In this document: positions 12,979 to 25,300 of the stretch, piece by piece
Layout of the letters: each line of letters begins with the position of its first letter
Numbering within the stretch: the stretch's first letter is position 1
Assembly (NCBI GenBank): GCA_007844125.1
Contig: CM017572.1
Span: forward strand, 33,510,095-33,574,094
Reading direction: 5' to 3'
Origin: Sinonovacula constricta
Lineage: Eukaryota; Mollusca; Bivalvia; Cardiida; Solecurtidae
DNA length: 64,000 bases
Translations under genes and position numbers: made by a program
The notes under the pieces: model-generated
What the model was told of the DNA's origin: nothing
Database searches by the model: none
Seen by the model: the letters and a program-made list of their open reading frames with translations, nothing else

Positions 12979-15450
12979 GCAGATTTAGGCCCTTTGCGGA
13001 ACCTTAACATAGCATTTCTATAGACGCGAGGGCGGCCTCTAGGACCGGAACCAGAAGTCCTAGGCTGAAACGGTTTTCGGTGCCAGGTTGTGCTACATGG
13101 GCCATAGGATCGAGCCAAGTTTCAGCTCCCGGGGGCCAAAATGGCGCAGATTTAGTCCCTATGCGAGACCCTAACATAGCATTTCTATAGACGCGTGGGC
13201 GGCTTCTAGGACCGGAACCGGAAGTCTTAGGCCGAAACGGTTTTCGGTGTCAGGTTGTGCCACATAGGCCCTTGGACCGTGCCAAGTTTCAGCTCTCGGT
13301 GGCCATAAAGGGGCCAAAATGGCGCAGATTTATGCCCAATGCGGAACCGTAACATAGCATTCCTATAGACGTGTGGCCGGCCTCTATGACCGGAACCGGA
13401 AGTCCTAGTCCAAAACAGTTTTTCGTGCCAGGTTGTGCCACATGGACCCTAGGTCTGTGTCAAGTTTCAGCTCCCGGGGGCCCCAAAAAGGGCCAAAATA
13501 ACGCAAATTTAGGCCCTATGCGGAACCCTAACATAGCATTCCTATATACGCGTATGCGGCCTCTACGACCGGAACCAGAAGTCTTAGGCCGAAACGGTTT
13601 TCGGTGCCAGGTTGTGCCACATAGGCCTTAGGTCCGTGCCAAGTTTCAGCTCTTGGGTGGGGGCAAAATGGCGCAGATTTAAGCCCTATGAGGGACAGTA
13701 AAATAGCATTCCTATAGACGCTTGGGCCTCTAGGACCGGAACCGGAAGTCCTAGGCCGAAACGTTTTTTTTTGGTGCCAGGTTGTGCCACATGGGCCATA
13801 GGATCGAGCCAAGTTTCAGCTCCCGGGGGCCAAGAAAGGGGCCAAAATGGCGCAGACTTTAGGCCCTATGCGGAATCCCAACATAGCATTCCTGTAGACA
13901 CGTGGGCGGCCTCTAGGACCGCAACCAGAAGTCGTAGGCCAAAACGGTTTTCGGTGCCAGGATGTGCCACATAGGCCCTAGGTCCTTGCCAAGTTTCAGC
14001 TCCCGGGGGCCAAAATGGCGCAGATTTAGTCCCTATGCGGGACCCTAACATAGAATTCCTATAGACGCGTGGGCGGCTTCTAGGACCGGAACCGGAAGTC
14101 TTAGGCCGAAACGGTTTTCGGTGTCAGGTTGTGCCACATAGGCCGTTGGACCGTGGCAAGTTTCAGCTCCTGGTGGCCAAAAAGGGGCCAAAATGGCGCA
14201 GATTTATGCCCTATGCGGAACCTTAACATAGCATTCCTATAGACGCGTGGCCGGCCTCTATGGCCGGAACCGGAAGTCCTAGTCCAAAACAGTTTTTCGT
14301 GCCAGGTTGTGCCACATGGACCCTAGGTCTGTGTCAAGTTTCAGCTCCCGGGGCCCAAAAAAGGGCCAAAATAACGCAAATTTAGGCCCTATGCGGAACC
14401 CTAACATAGCATTCCTATAGACGCGTATGCGGCCTCTATGATCGGAACCAGAAGTCTTAGGCCGAAACGGTTTCCGGTGCCAGGTTGTGCCACATAGGCC
14501 TTAGGTCCGTGCCAAGTTTCAGCTCCTGGGGGGGGGGGGCGAAATGGCGCAGATTTAAGCCCTATGAGGGACAGTAAAATAGCATTCCTATAGACGCTTG
14601 GGCCTCTAGGACCGGAACCGGAAGTCCTAGGCCGAAACGTTTTTTGGTGCCAGGTTGTGCCACATGGGCCCTAGGATCGAACCAAGTTTTAGCTCCCGGG
14701 GGCCAAGAAAGGGGACAAAATGGCGCAGATTTAGGCCCTATGCGGGATCCTAACATAGCATTCCTATAGAAGCGTGGGCGGCTTCTAGGACCGGAACCGG
14801 AAGTCTTAGGCCGGAACGGTTTTCGGTGTCAGGTTGTGCCACATAGACCCTTGGACCGTGCAAAGTTTCAGCTCTCGGTGGCCCAAAAATTGGCCAAAAT
14901 GGCGCAGATTTTTGCCCAATGCGGAACTTTAACATAGCATTCCTATAGACGCGTGGCCGGCCTCTATGACCGGAACCGGAAGTCCTAGTCCAAAACAGTT
15001 TTTCGTGCCAAGTTGTGCAACATGGGCCCTACGTTGGGGCCAATTTTCAGCTCCCGGGGGGGCCCAAAAGGGCCAAAATAACGCAAATTTAGGCCCTATG
15101 CGGAACCCTAACATAGCATTCCTATAGACGCGTGTGCGGTCTCTACGACCGGAACCAGAAGTCTTAGGCCGAAACGGTTTTCGGTGCCAGGTTGTGCCAC
15201 ATTGGCCTTAGGTCCGTACCAAGTTTAAGCTCCCGAGGGGGGGGGGGGGTAGAGGGGGGGGGGGGGGAATGGCTCAGATTTAAGCCCTATGAGGAACACT
15301 AAAATAGCATTCCAATAGACGCTTGGACCTCTAGGACCGGAACCGGAAGTCCTAGGCCGAAGCGTTTTTCGGTGCCAGGTTGGGCTACATATGCCCTAGG
15401 TTCGTGCCAAGTTTCAACTCCCGGGGACCAATATGGCGCATATTTATGTC
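12979..15450. repeat. ~175-bp GC-rich satellite, 14 monomers, higher-order structure
   Basis: Monomers begin near 12979, 13146, 13324, 13503, 13673, 13852, 14020, 14198, 14376, 14549, 14725, 14904, 15083 and 15273, each starting GCAGATTTAGGCCC or a close variant. Variant types recur in a set order: five monomers, then four, then four. For example the GGCGGCTTCTAGG type is at 13146, 14020 and 14725. Poly-G runs of variable length occur in two monomers (about 14528 and 15236-15267). Frames of about 61 codons recur per monomer but break at monomer junctions, so no gene is called. Confidence 0.95.
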
Positions 15451-18400
15451 TTCCTCCACCTAACATATCTGGACGCGACTATCATGCCCATGATTGATCG
15501 ATGCGTTAAATTAAGAAAAAAAACGATATCTAACTAAAAAGGTAAAAAGATAGTCATCGAAAAATGATTAAAAAATCATAATGGATAAAAAATACAGATT
15601 TGTAAAAGAAATATCAAGCGTTGATCTTATGCCTTGTTTTCCTGGAGTGGTGTTTAGAACTATATTTTCCTTTAGGTATATTTGTATCCATCAAGGGGGT
15701 AAAATACATAAAATTAAATAAATATAACACAGGTTTCTCTAGTTAACACTTGCATTAATGTAAAATACCTTTAAAGTAAGCAAACTCATATTAACATTTT
15801 GGAATCCTTAAATATTAAGCTATTTAAAACATTACTCTCGGGGGTGGTACCCCGACCCTGTAAATATCGCTGTTATTAACGCGGGATTTGATAATTTCGA
15901 AATATTTAAATAATAGATATTATATAAATTGTTATTATAGTGTGCCTATTTTAGTTTTAACCTTTACATTGTGTTGTGACATTTATATCAGTAATGTTAT
16001 TTAAATTAATATTTACAATACTGTTTTTACCTTAGCAATATCTAGTGTTTGGAAAATATCGCTAGGGTTAGTTAAAGTAAACTGATAGTTTTTTTTCTGG
16101 TTTTGAGGTTATGGGGTTTTCACTGACAAAATGACCAAAAGCATACATTAAATAGTTTATTATCTATATACAGATATAGAGATATTAGATTAGCTACTTA
16201 AAGAAGAGAAAACTAAGCAAACACAAAATATATATTGGCATCTCTATCAAACACAAATTTTACATTCAAATACACATACACAAGTACATCTATTATTATA
16301 GTGTATTCGATATACCAATCAACTCAAACATCTGCTAGTTTAGTATATCCTAACAACAGTTAACAATAAACAAATAAGAACCCTTGATTTCACATTATCA
16401 ATGATTTATCAGCATAAAGGCCCCATTCAGAGAGCAATGGTTTAATCACAGATAAATAACGCTTCTCTTGAGTTTCCGCCCAAACTTCATACATCATATC
16501 TATGGAAAACCTATCGCATTTGGACCCCGATTTACGTATGCGGCATTCTAGAAATCGACAATTCCACAGAAAATCAGCCCCCCCCCCCACCCACCCAACC
16601 ACCTCGGGCTTCCTAATAGCAAATATATGCAACAGAACATGTTTATTCTTATTTGCTAAAAGCCTTTTGGGCGAAATTCAAGAAAAGAGTCATTCATTTG
16701 TGTATAGTTGACATCAGAATCGATTGTAATTAGGTTAAGCAAAGCAAACACTTCAAGCTTAATTACCTACAGGAAACCCAATCTAACTAGTATAGATTTA
16801 AACAGCCTTTTCTAGAATACATATCACGTGTATATTTCTTGCATAAACTGAACAATCTTTGATCTTAAACGTATACATTTGGCTTGACAGTGACGGAATA
16901 TTATAAAAAGAAAAAAAAAACAACAAAAAACAACATGTAGTACCAATCATGTACATATACACTGTATGTTAAACAATGTCTATGCCTCTTTAAACACGTT
17001 CTGTTCTTAAAAAAACAATATATATAATATAACAATTATCAATAATAAATACATCTTCTGTGACACATTTGTTCATAGAAAAGATAACTGACAAACTAAA
17101 TAACAAGGTGCAAATTGTTTTGGTAATTTTATCGATATTTCTTATCCAGGATCGGATTGGGGGTGGGGGGTACGAATAGAACTAATAAATATATTACATC
17201 AATATACTTTTAACGGCTGGTTAAATTTTATTGTATGTGATCCTGATTTGCGTCAGAGCACATATCCAGCATTCCAGAAATTATTTTTACAGGGTACCCT
17301 GTCCCGGAGCACCATAACAGCAAATGTGTTCAAAGCAACCTTCCAATAAATCATTAATTGTATCTAAGGGTCATTCAATGTCTTCTATACGTAATATATG
17401 GCGATGGCGTGTAAATAAATTCACACATGATACAGTGTTTAAACATTTGAAGAAAGTTCACTCCCGCTCGGGGTAAAATCCTAGATCCGCTCTGGGAATC
17501 AAGCACAATTTAGGATATGAAATGACAGGTAAACCGGTATTGTTACATATACGCAGAGATTCCTGCATAGACATAGGTTATGGGATCAACAGTTACCAGA
17601 GACAATACAAACATGTACTTTTTGCAAATTATATTGTTATTAAATATTACTAATATTTAAATGCAACATTATTAAATTGTTTTGCCCGAGATCTTTTGGA
17701 AAACGCACCTACGAGCACCCTATAAAGACAAATCAATATTTTTATTTGCAAAAACTGAATTTTTATCGTTTTATACAAAATTCCGCGTACATAATTTGCC
17801 CAAGTCAATTTTTCATGCAATATCAAATCGTTATTTACATAACTGAATTCATGATCAATTTCGGTTTAAATATAAACTCGTCCCATCTCTTTAGAAGCTT
17901 TGAACAATAAATTTATTTTCTTTAATTTATCACAGATCTATCTGGTTCTTAATTGTATAACATTATCACTGACATTTGATTTGTTGCAGATGCGCAATTT
18001 TTTAACAAAACCACATATCTCGAAACTATTCATTTTTTGTAAGGTTTATATACTATAAACATTTTGAACTTACTAGATATTATACACCATGTACTAAAAT
18101 TGACGCCTTGCTGGTCACGGCTACAATTGTTTAAACATAATAGCAATGAAAACCGATTGACGATTATTTATATAACAACTGCCGAATTTTATTGCATTTA
18201 TTTATAAACCGCCACACAAATGATGTATTAAACAAAAATACGAATAGCAGTATGAAATGTTTTAAAATTGATTAAATTCTGAAGAAATCTAACATTAATG
18301 CCAAATAATTCAACACTGCAGAAATGTATTGAAGACGTTGCATTTTTTTGTTGATTTTGCGGGAAACCGCGTGTGATGACGTCATATTGTTATGATTAAT

Positions 18401-18590
18401 GACGTCATTGTTTTGATGTTGATGTAAAATATACAAACATGGCGAACTGAGATGAAAACATCAAACTGAATTGAAATAAACTTTAATTATAGGAACGTGT
18501 GTACAAAATATTTAATGGAAATACAACAATACATCAACTACATACTTATTTGTAACATTTACAGAAGTACAGAGTTTCAAACACACGTTT
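15451..18590. other. Intergenic, AT-rich, with fragments of the long repeat
   Basis: No clear gene. About 16225-16560 matches copy A/B sequence. A further related stretch is at about 17240-17340. A CRE-like TGACGTCAT occurs twice at about 18378-18408, about 200 bp from the 3' end of the B-box gene. Confidence 0.5.
16225..16640 (-). repeat. Long-repeat fragment D with a possible coding remnant
   Basis: The segment with CAGCATAAAGGCCCCATTCA matches 2608-2740 (copy A) and about 55360-55490 (copy B). Read on the minus strand, 16390-16632 is open for 80 codons and contains DRFSIDMMYEVWAETQEKRY and LLSEWGLYADKS, which look protein-like. In copies A and B the same frame has stops or shifts, so D may be the least damaged copy of an ancestral exon. 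The amino half runs over a poly-C tract and is probably not real protein. Family not recognised. Confidence 0.35.
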
Positions 18591-18598
18591 TAATTTAA

Positions 18599-18604
18599 TT
18601 TATT
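18599..18604 (-). terminator. Poly(A) signal of the B-box/propeller gene
   Basis: AATAAA on the minus strand about 155 bp beyond the stop codon at 18758, followed by AT-rich sequence. It is the nearest canonical signal and gives a short 3' UTR. Confidence 0.5.
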
Positions 18605-18757
18605 CCTAAACAAAATGTCGGTGTAAGATTGTTTTCCTAAAATGTTGATTTAATTCCACTTTTAAAACGAGTCACTATTTCTCAAAATGTCACAATCAGC
18701 AACAAAAGGAGAAACTCAAATGGAAAACAAAATGTCCGGCAATAATTAATATAAACT

Positions 18758-19330
18758 TTACTTCCATTCCACCATCAGAAGCTGATCACTCCCACCGACA
18801 TACAAGGAACTCCTGCTCACATCATAACTGAGACAGAATGGATCCCACGTGATCCCATCTTCCTTGGACAATATCTGACCTACCACGTGACCATCCTCGG
18901 TCACCTTGACTACGTTCTGTGAGAGCAGTCCAGATACAAACACGTGACCATGATGGTCAGTGGTCACACCAAAGGCTCCAGACAGTCCGAGATCCTGATG
19001 GGAGAGACAGAATATCTGCCTCTCGTCCGTGCCGACACAGACAAGACCTCTCCACCCGTCAGCCACATAGAGTCGGTCGCCGGAACTGTTCACGGCGATG
19101 TGTTTGATGTCAGAGAACAGTTTCCGGCCGTCGGTGTCCTTGGAGATCTCCCTCAGCTTCCTGCCACTGCTCACGTCGTGTACATACAAGATGGTACCAA
19201 ACCTCTCAGCACAGTACAGCAGTCCGCCATGACAAGCGATCCTGAAGGTCTCATGTCCCAACTCGACGGTTCGTGTCCTGGTTAGACTGACCGTGTTGTA
19301 CACGTGGACTTGGGTAGAACCAAAGGCAAC
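18758..19330 (-). CDS. Exon 3: propeller C terminus and stop
   Basis: Acceptor TATTTCCAG|G at 19331; continues in phase 0 as VAFGSTQVHVYNTVSL and ends MVEWK-stop. GC content is clearly higher than the flanks, as expected for a real exon. Confidence 0.88.
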   Translation of the reverse strand, partial: VAFGSTQVHVYNTVSLTRTRTVELGHETFRIACHGGLLYCAERFGTILYVHDVSSGRKLREISKDTDGRKLFSDIKHIAVNSSGDRLYVADGWRGLVCVGTDERQIFCLSHQDLGLSGAFGVTTDHHGHVFVSGLLSQNVVKVTEDGHVVGQILSKEDGITWDPFCLSYDVSRSSLYVGGSDQLLMVEWK

Positions 19331-22300
19331 CTGGAAATACAGAAATGTAGACCAGAGTAAAACATTGTAAATGTACAGATTGTGTTGGTGACAAAATACA
19401 CGTCAGCGTTCATAGTCGTAAATGATGCAACCTGAAAAAAAGATGGAGAGGAAACAGAACATTAATAAAGTCTTTGGCCCATATACACCAACCATTCTTA
19501 AGTAAGAATTAGTAAGTCATGGATTTTAATTCACAATATCTTTAGCGTATATTTCAGCTATATGTCTGAAAATGTTGCATGACAATTTAACTTTGATACT
19601 TTGAGCTTAAACTCACAATTTCACTTCATACAAAAGCTTAGTTTTCTTGGTATAAAATGGTGACTTGCTCTCAAGTCGTGACTTGCTTTAAGAAATGCTT
19701 GGTGAATACAGGCCTTTATGTCGTCGCACAAGTTCGATCAGTTTGTTTGTGGTGGAGTAAACATGGCTGACAGAATATCATCCACACAACAACCTGAAAA
19801 TATAGACATGTAAAGCAGGTTAACATTAAAATGAAACTGTAAACAATTGGTAGTAAAATGGCAATCTTCAGTGTTTTCATAGTCGGTCAGCTTGCTAGTG
19901 CCTGGTCTAAATATAGGAAGAATACAACTCAATAACCACCCGAATATACAAATCTGTACACTTGTTACATTCGCTGTCCTCCTGGCTCTGTTAAACTTGA
20001 GTACGGGGGAAAGTCGCCATTGCGTGTAAAAGTGTGGAAATGTAAACACATGGTAATGTATGCAACGATTTGCAATAACGTAAATAAAATAGAATCGACA
20101 TTTAAAACTGAGTTTAATCTAGGTACGTATTGCTCTCTGAATCAATAACAGAAGACAGTCTACTGTAGACGCATAACAAAGGTGCAAAATGCATTGTGTC
20201 TAGAAACAGAGATCTAAAACACAGCCATGGTTTTTGACAGTATTTTAACAAAATTTAAGCATAAAGCCATTTAAAAAAGGCATAGATTTATAAGTATTAT
20301 TATAATATTCAAACTTATACTTAACAAGATATCTTTATACAATTTTCCTCAAGAACTCGCAGAATCCATCTCACTTTGGCTGATTTCATGAACGCTCAAC
20401 TTGTTGTTTTTCAAATATTTATGACGTCATATTTTGTCGAGTGACGTATGAAATGTGTACAACTGTTTGTATACATGTACGCGATAACCTGTGTTCGGCA
20501 TACTACTTTATGACCAATGTGTGCAATTTCGGAGGATAAATCAAGCAAATTTTGATTTGTATTACTTGTATCGCACACCACTTGATAGTGTGCGTTCTGT
20601 TTACCGTCTGTCATGACAGATATATGTTACGTACACTGCTGGGGCGTAGCTGGGTTTTCGATGCGCCGGGTGGGTTGGGGGTGTTTGGGGGTGGGGTCAA
20701 AATTTAATAATTAATTGAACCTAAAGTGTAGTTATTTAGGGAGAATTCTATTAACATTGTAAACCTCGTGTTCATGTACTTTCTTCATAGATAGGACAGT
20801 ACAAACTGGCTTCGTAATCTTATCTCCTGTCAATGGGAAAAGGTCACAAACAACAATAAAAACCGAAATTCAGTACAGGACAATTAGCTTAACACTTATT
20901 TTCATCTATTTATTGACCTCTTGCTTTCGATCTCATGTTGTATGTGTGTGTAAAAACGAAACATTATTAAGGTAGCTTCTAAAGTTTGAATCTTTCATAC
21001 AGAGTAAAGTATTTTTTTTCTTGATGCGTAATCTCAAATACCCACCAAGAAGAGAGGTAAAATTAAGTAAATGTGTAAGTCAGAATAATGTCCCTTCCAT
21101 AACGAAATGAGTTATTCACTACCACTAGTTAAATATGCACAAGTCAAATTTGCGCTAGCGATCATGTGTTAAGAACTGCCACCATGCTGTAAGCGGTCAG
21201 TTTACTAGTAGATCCTCCCAAGCCATTTGTTCTTTAATTGTCGTCTAATCAGCGGTCGTGGTCTTCTGCGGCCAGACCTTGATTGGGCAAATCCTTCTTT
21301 AACTGTTTCCTATTTAGCGGTCAATTAGCATGTGTCAATCGTCAGCTGCGTTCACACAATGTATGCGTGACAGTTAATCCCCTGCTCTCCACCCACTTGT
21401 CATCATTATCACACTATCTACCAATCACGAACGATTTTTAGTTAGAATCTATCGGGCAGTTGGAGCAAAATTAAATGTCTCAGCCAATATCTATTCAGCA
21501 TATATGTTAGTGAAACCGGCAGCAAAAGCAATATTTATGAGCGAGTTTATTTATGCATAGACTGACCAAATTAACTACATGTAGACACAATTGTTGCAGT
21601 TCCGTTTTTTTGTGGGATACCAACATTGTTTAAACTATGTTTAAAATTATTTGTTTAGTGTAATAACACGCTCCTTGCTGTTTTTGTTAAAGAACTAAAA
21701 AAACTCGCACCATCCGGAATCACATTGCTCCCTGAATATACAATTTGACGAATATTTTGCCACACTCGGTATAAATTTGATGAAAAAAATAAATAAATGG
21801 TATGCTTTGTAGGGGAAGTGAACAAACTACTGATAATGGAGCAATATTTTCTTTGATTTAGTGAGACACTTCTGATACTATTTATCATGTTAAAACTTAA
21901 AAGCAGTTATGTTGCAGGATAAAATATCTATTAATACAGAACTTTGCAGTAGATCTACTATTTTATACTTTTTGTAAAGATTTATGCACACATTAATAGG
22001 CAAACAATCAATAAAGTGACATTTTGTATTAAGCAGCCAACTTGTCTTAAGCAGCCATTTAAGGCTGTCCCTTATGTGGCAGCTTAATACAGGTTTGACT
22101 GAATTTTGAAAAGAAACCGCCATTTATTATCTCACAGTCTCTTTTCTTAGCAAGGTCATGTTTACTTTACCAAAATGAGCACTACTATAACAACATATTA
22201 TAAAATATATTCAAAGCAACAGTGACCTTGACCAGATTGACCCCAAAGCGATCCCAAATCGCATAAGGTACTTATGCATTATATATATCAATTCTGATAG

Positions 22301-25300
22301 TTAACACACATCATCTTTCTCTCCTGCCTTCCTGAACGCACGCCAAATGACGGTCGCGGCAATCCAAGTGTAAATGTTGGTTCCAAATACGTCGTGTAGG
22401 GTATGACTATATATCATTTTTCGAGTGTAATGTTCAGCCGAAACATTCGGTTAACATGCTTGCTTTGTTTACCTAATGATAAATAAATATCTATTATTAC
22501 TAAACTTTAAATAAATTTGTGTCAGTCAAAGTTCCGGTCCCTGAAATATGTTGTGTTATCATTACAATTAAATCATGCAATTCCGCGTACATGTATGCAA
22601 ACAGTGATTCAAATGTACATGTTTTATGTGACGTAATTTCGTCTCTATTTCGGTATAAGTCTTCTAACGATACTATTAAACTATTAAATTGTTATAACTT
22701 CTAAAGTTAAAGATTTTGTTATTTTTATTATAATGTTATTCTCCTGCACATTCTTTCTTTTAAAAGTGCACGCGGCCATATGATTAATCAGAGGCGCAAA
22801 TGGGCCACTTCGACTTATTGTCAGGTCGGATGATTTAGTCTTTACCTGTCTTCCATCTGACCTGCTATGTATGGCTCATATTCCTTGTTAATTCAATCTA
22901 CGGCACTTAGGTGATACATGACCACGAGTGAAATGAAAAACAAGCATACGATGAAATGTTCAAAATTATATCTGTCAATACGGCGTAAAAAAATTAGATT
23001 AACCTTTTTTTCAAATATTCGTATAAAGCCATATGCGAATTATGGCCACCCACCTGGTGACCATGTCTTTTGACGGATCAAAACTCGTGGAACCAATTTA
23101 ATACAATGCCACCAAAGAAACATGTAAATGAAATATCACGGCTCTACCTCTTGAAGATTCTGACAAGATTTTCCAATTTCCCCTACCATTTGGGGAAAAT
23201 GGTCACACCCCTGACAATAATCAACAACTTAAAACAATAAGTCAATGATGTTTTCTTGGTAGAACCAGTACTCAGGTATTAAGTACACTCAACAATGTGC
23301 AGAAGCATGGACACCCACTTAAGCATGTTTTGAAGAATGCTGTTTAATAATATAAAGTTGACTCCGTCATTACTATAATAATTATGCACATGCAGCTGTT
23401 TTACTTACATTTATTTTTATTATTTTTTTTTGATGTTAGAATATCTTGCGTGTCGATATTATACATGACGGTATACATCCAAACTAAATCAACAAAGGCG
23501 CGAAAAGTATACTTACTGCGACCTCTTGTGGACCAATACAGCATACATCTGTTGGGTGTCCATATGTATCAGTGAACTTGGTTACCTTGCTACTTGACGG
23601 GTCTACAAGCTTCAGTCTTTCGTTTTTATTATCAGCTACCATCAGACTGCCATCACTGAGATGACAGCAACCACTGCTGATACATGTTTTCTTATCCTCT
23701 TGTATCCTGACATTGATGTGTTTCTTTTCTGCTCTAACCACTGGTCTATCTCCCCGTTTCTCCACTGGTCTCTCTACTTGGCGGTCTGCTGGACTCCTTA
23801 CTATTTCCTGTACTGGTATGTCTCCTTCACCTCCAACAGCACCCTGTGAGCCGATATCTTGTGCCTTTGTGCTAACTTCCTTAACAAGCGAACTGAAACA
23901 GCTCAGGGAGTCAAATATCTTCATTTCTGTCATGAAGTCGAATTGATGTCCCTTTATTAGTCTGTCCGACTCCTTATAAAGTGCATCAACTTTTGGAGCA
24001 ATTGTCTGACCCTTCTTTTTAAGAACAAACGAATTGGCTTTCCAGTTTTTTGACTTTGTAATTTTGTCTAAATATTGGTTTATTTCATCTCTGGTTAGAA
24101 CACAAGCCTGTCGATGATGTTTGGTGACTGCAAGAAGCTCTTTTTGTTTACTTTCGATATCCTTCTTACTCTTCTCTTTTAGCTCCTTAATTTGAGACAA
24201 CAATTTCTTCGCAAAGTCTTCCAGATCTTTAAGAAAACCATCACCACTCTGCTGAATATTAGCCACATGCTTATCTAAAGCTTCAATAGCTTTGTTAATA
24301 TTGTCCAGAGCTGATTTTAATTGTGCAGGGACAGCTTGTAACTCAGGATCAGCATTGAGTTCATCAGAGGATTCCCTTATATTTTGGGGTTTCTGACAGT
24401 TCCTGAAAATAAAAGGACAAAAATGGCATTTAAGTACATCGCACTCAATTCTCAGCTAAAATTGTCTTCACATTATTTACTTTATATTTCAGTATTGTTC
24501 TTTGTCTACATCACCATGTCCCTATAACCCTATCTTTACTTGAGAAAGATCATTTTTCTGCAATTCTTCAACAAAAATATACGGGGAAGCACAACTTAGT
24601 GCAGATAATTGGCATGCTGATAAAAATAACCCTGAGAGCTTTAAGGAATGAAGGACGTTATTTTTTTTAAGGCCAATTATCAATCCTTAGCCTGCCACAA
24701 CAGCTCAGGTGGTAGAGCGTCGGCTTTTGGACCGGGAGGTCGCGAGTTCAAACCCCGGCCGGGTCAAACCGAAGACTTTAAAGTTGGTAGTAGTGGCTTC
24801 CCTCCTAACGATCTGGGCTAAGGGGACAGCATTACGCCAGACTCATCGGTGTCAGTATAACGGGCAGGCCGGGTTCAGGCCCTGTGCACCTCGTAAGTGC
24901 CCCTGTGATATTATGATAGAAATTTCGCTGCATAGTATCGGCAAAAATACAGGCAAATCCCATCCCAATCCTTAGCCCAGCTCAATCATATATTATCACT
25001 TAAAATACATGTTTTTGTTGTTGTTTTTTGTGTGTATTGTTTTGTAAATTAAAAGTTGCTTTTGCAATTTCTGTATGATATGTTAATTTCACCAGCTAAA
25101 CATATTTATCCTAACCAGATAGCTAATTGAAGGCGCTTTGTCATTGATTTGCTTTTTCGTGTCGTGTACACAAGGGTGATGGTAAGTAGGGCTATTGTTA
25201 TATGCTGGAAGCATACCATGATATTTTTCGATACATATAGAGCTTACTGCAATACGTACATCACCATATTCCCAAATTTAAACAATTATAAGGAGCTATT

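Noticed and set aside
12921..15114. Series of ~61-94-codon ORFs with GPKSAPF-like repeats
   Set aside because: One frame of the 175-bp satellite, broken at monomer joints.
18944..19285. 113-codon plus-strand ORF
   Set aside because: Antisense shadow of exon 3 of the B-box gene.
19738..20049. 103-codon minus-strand ORF in intron 2
   Set aside because: No homology recognised, no splice context, average AT-rich composition; likely chance.
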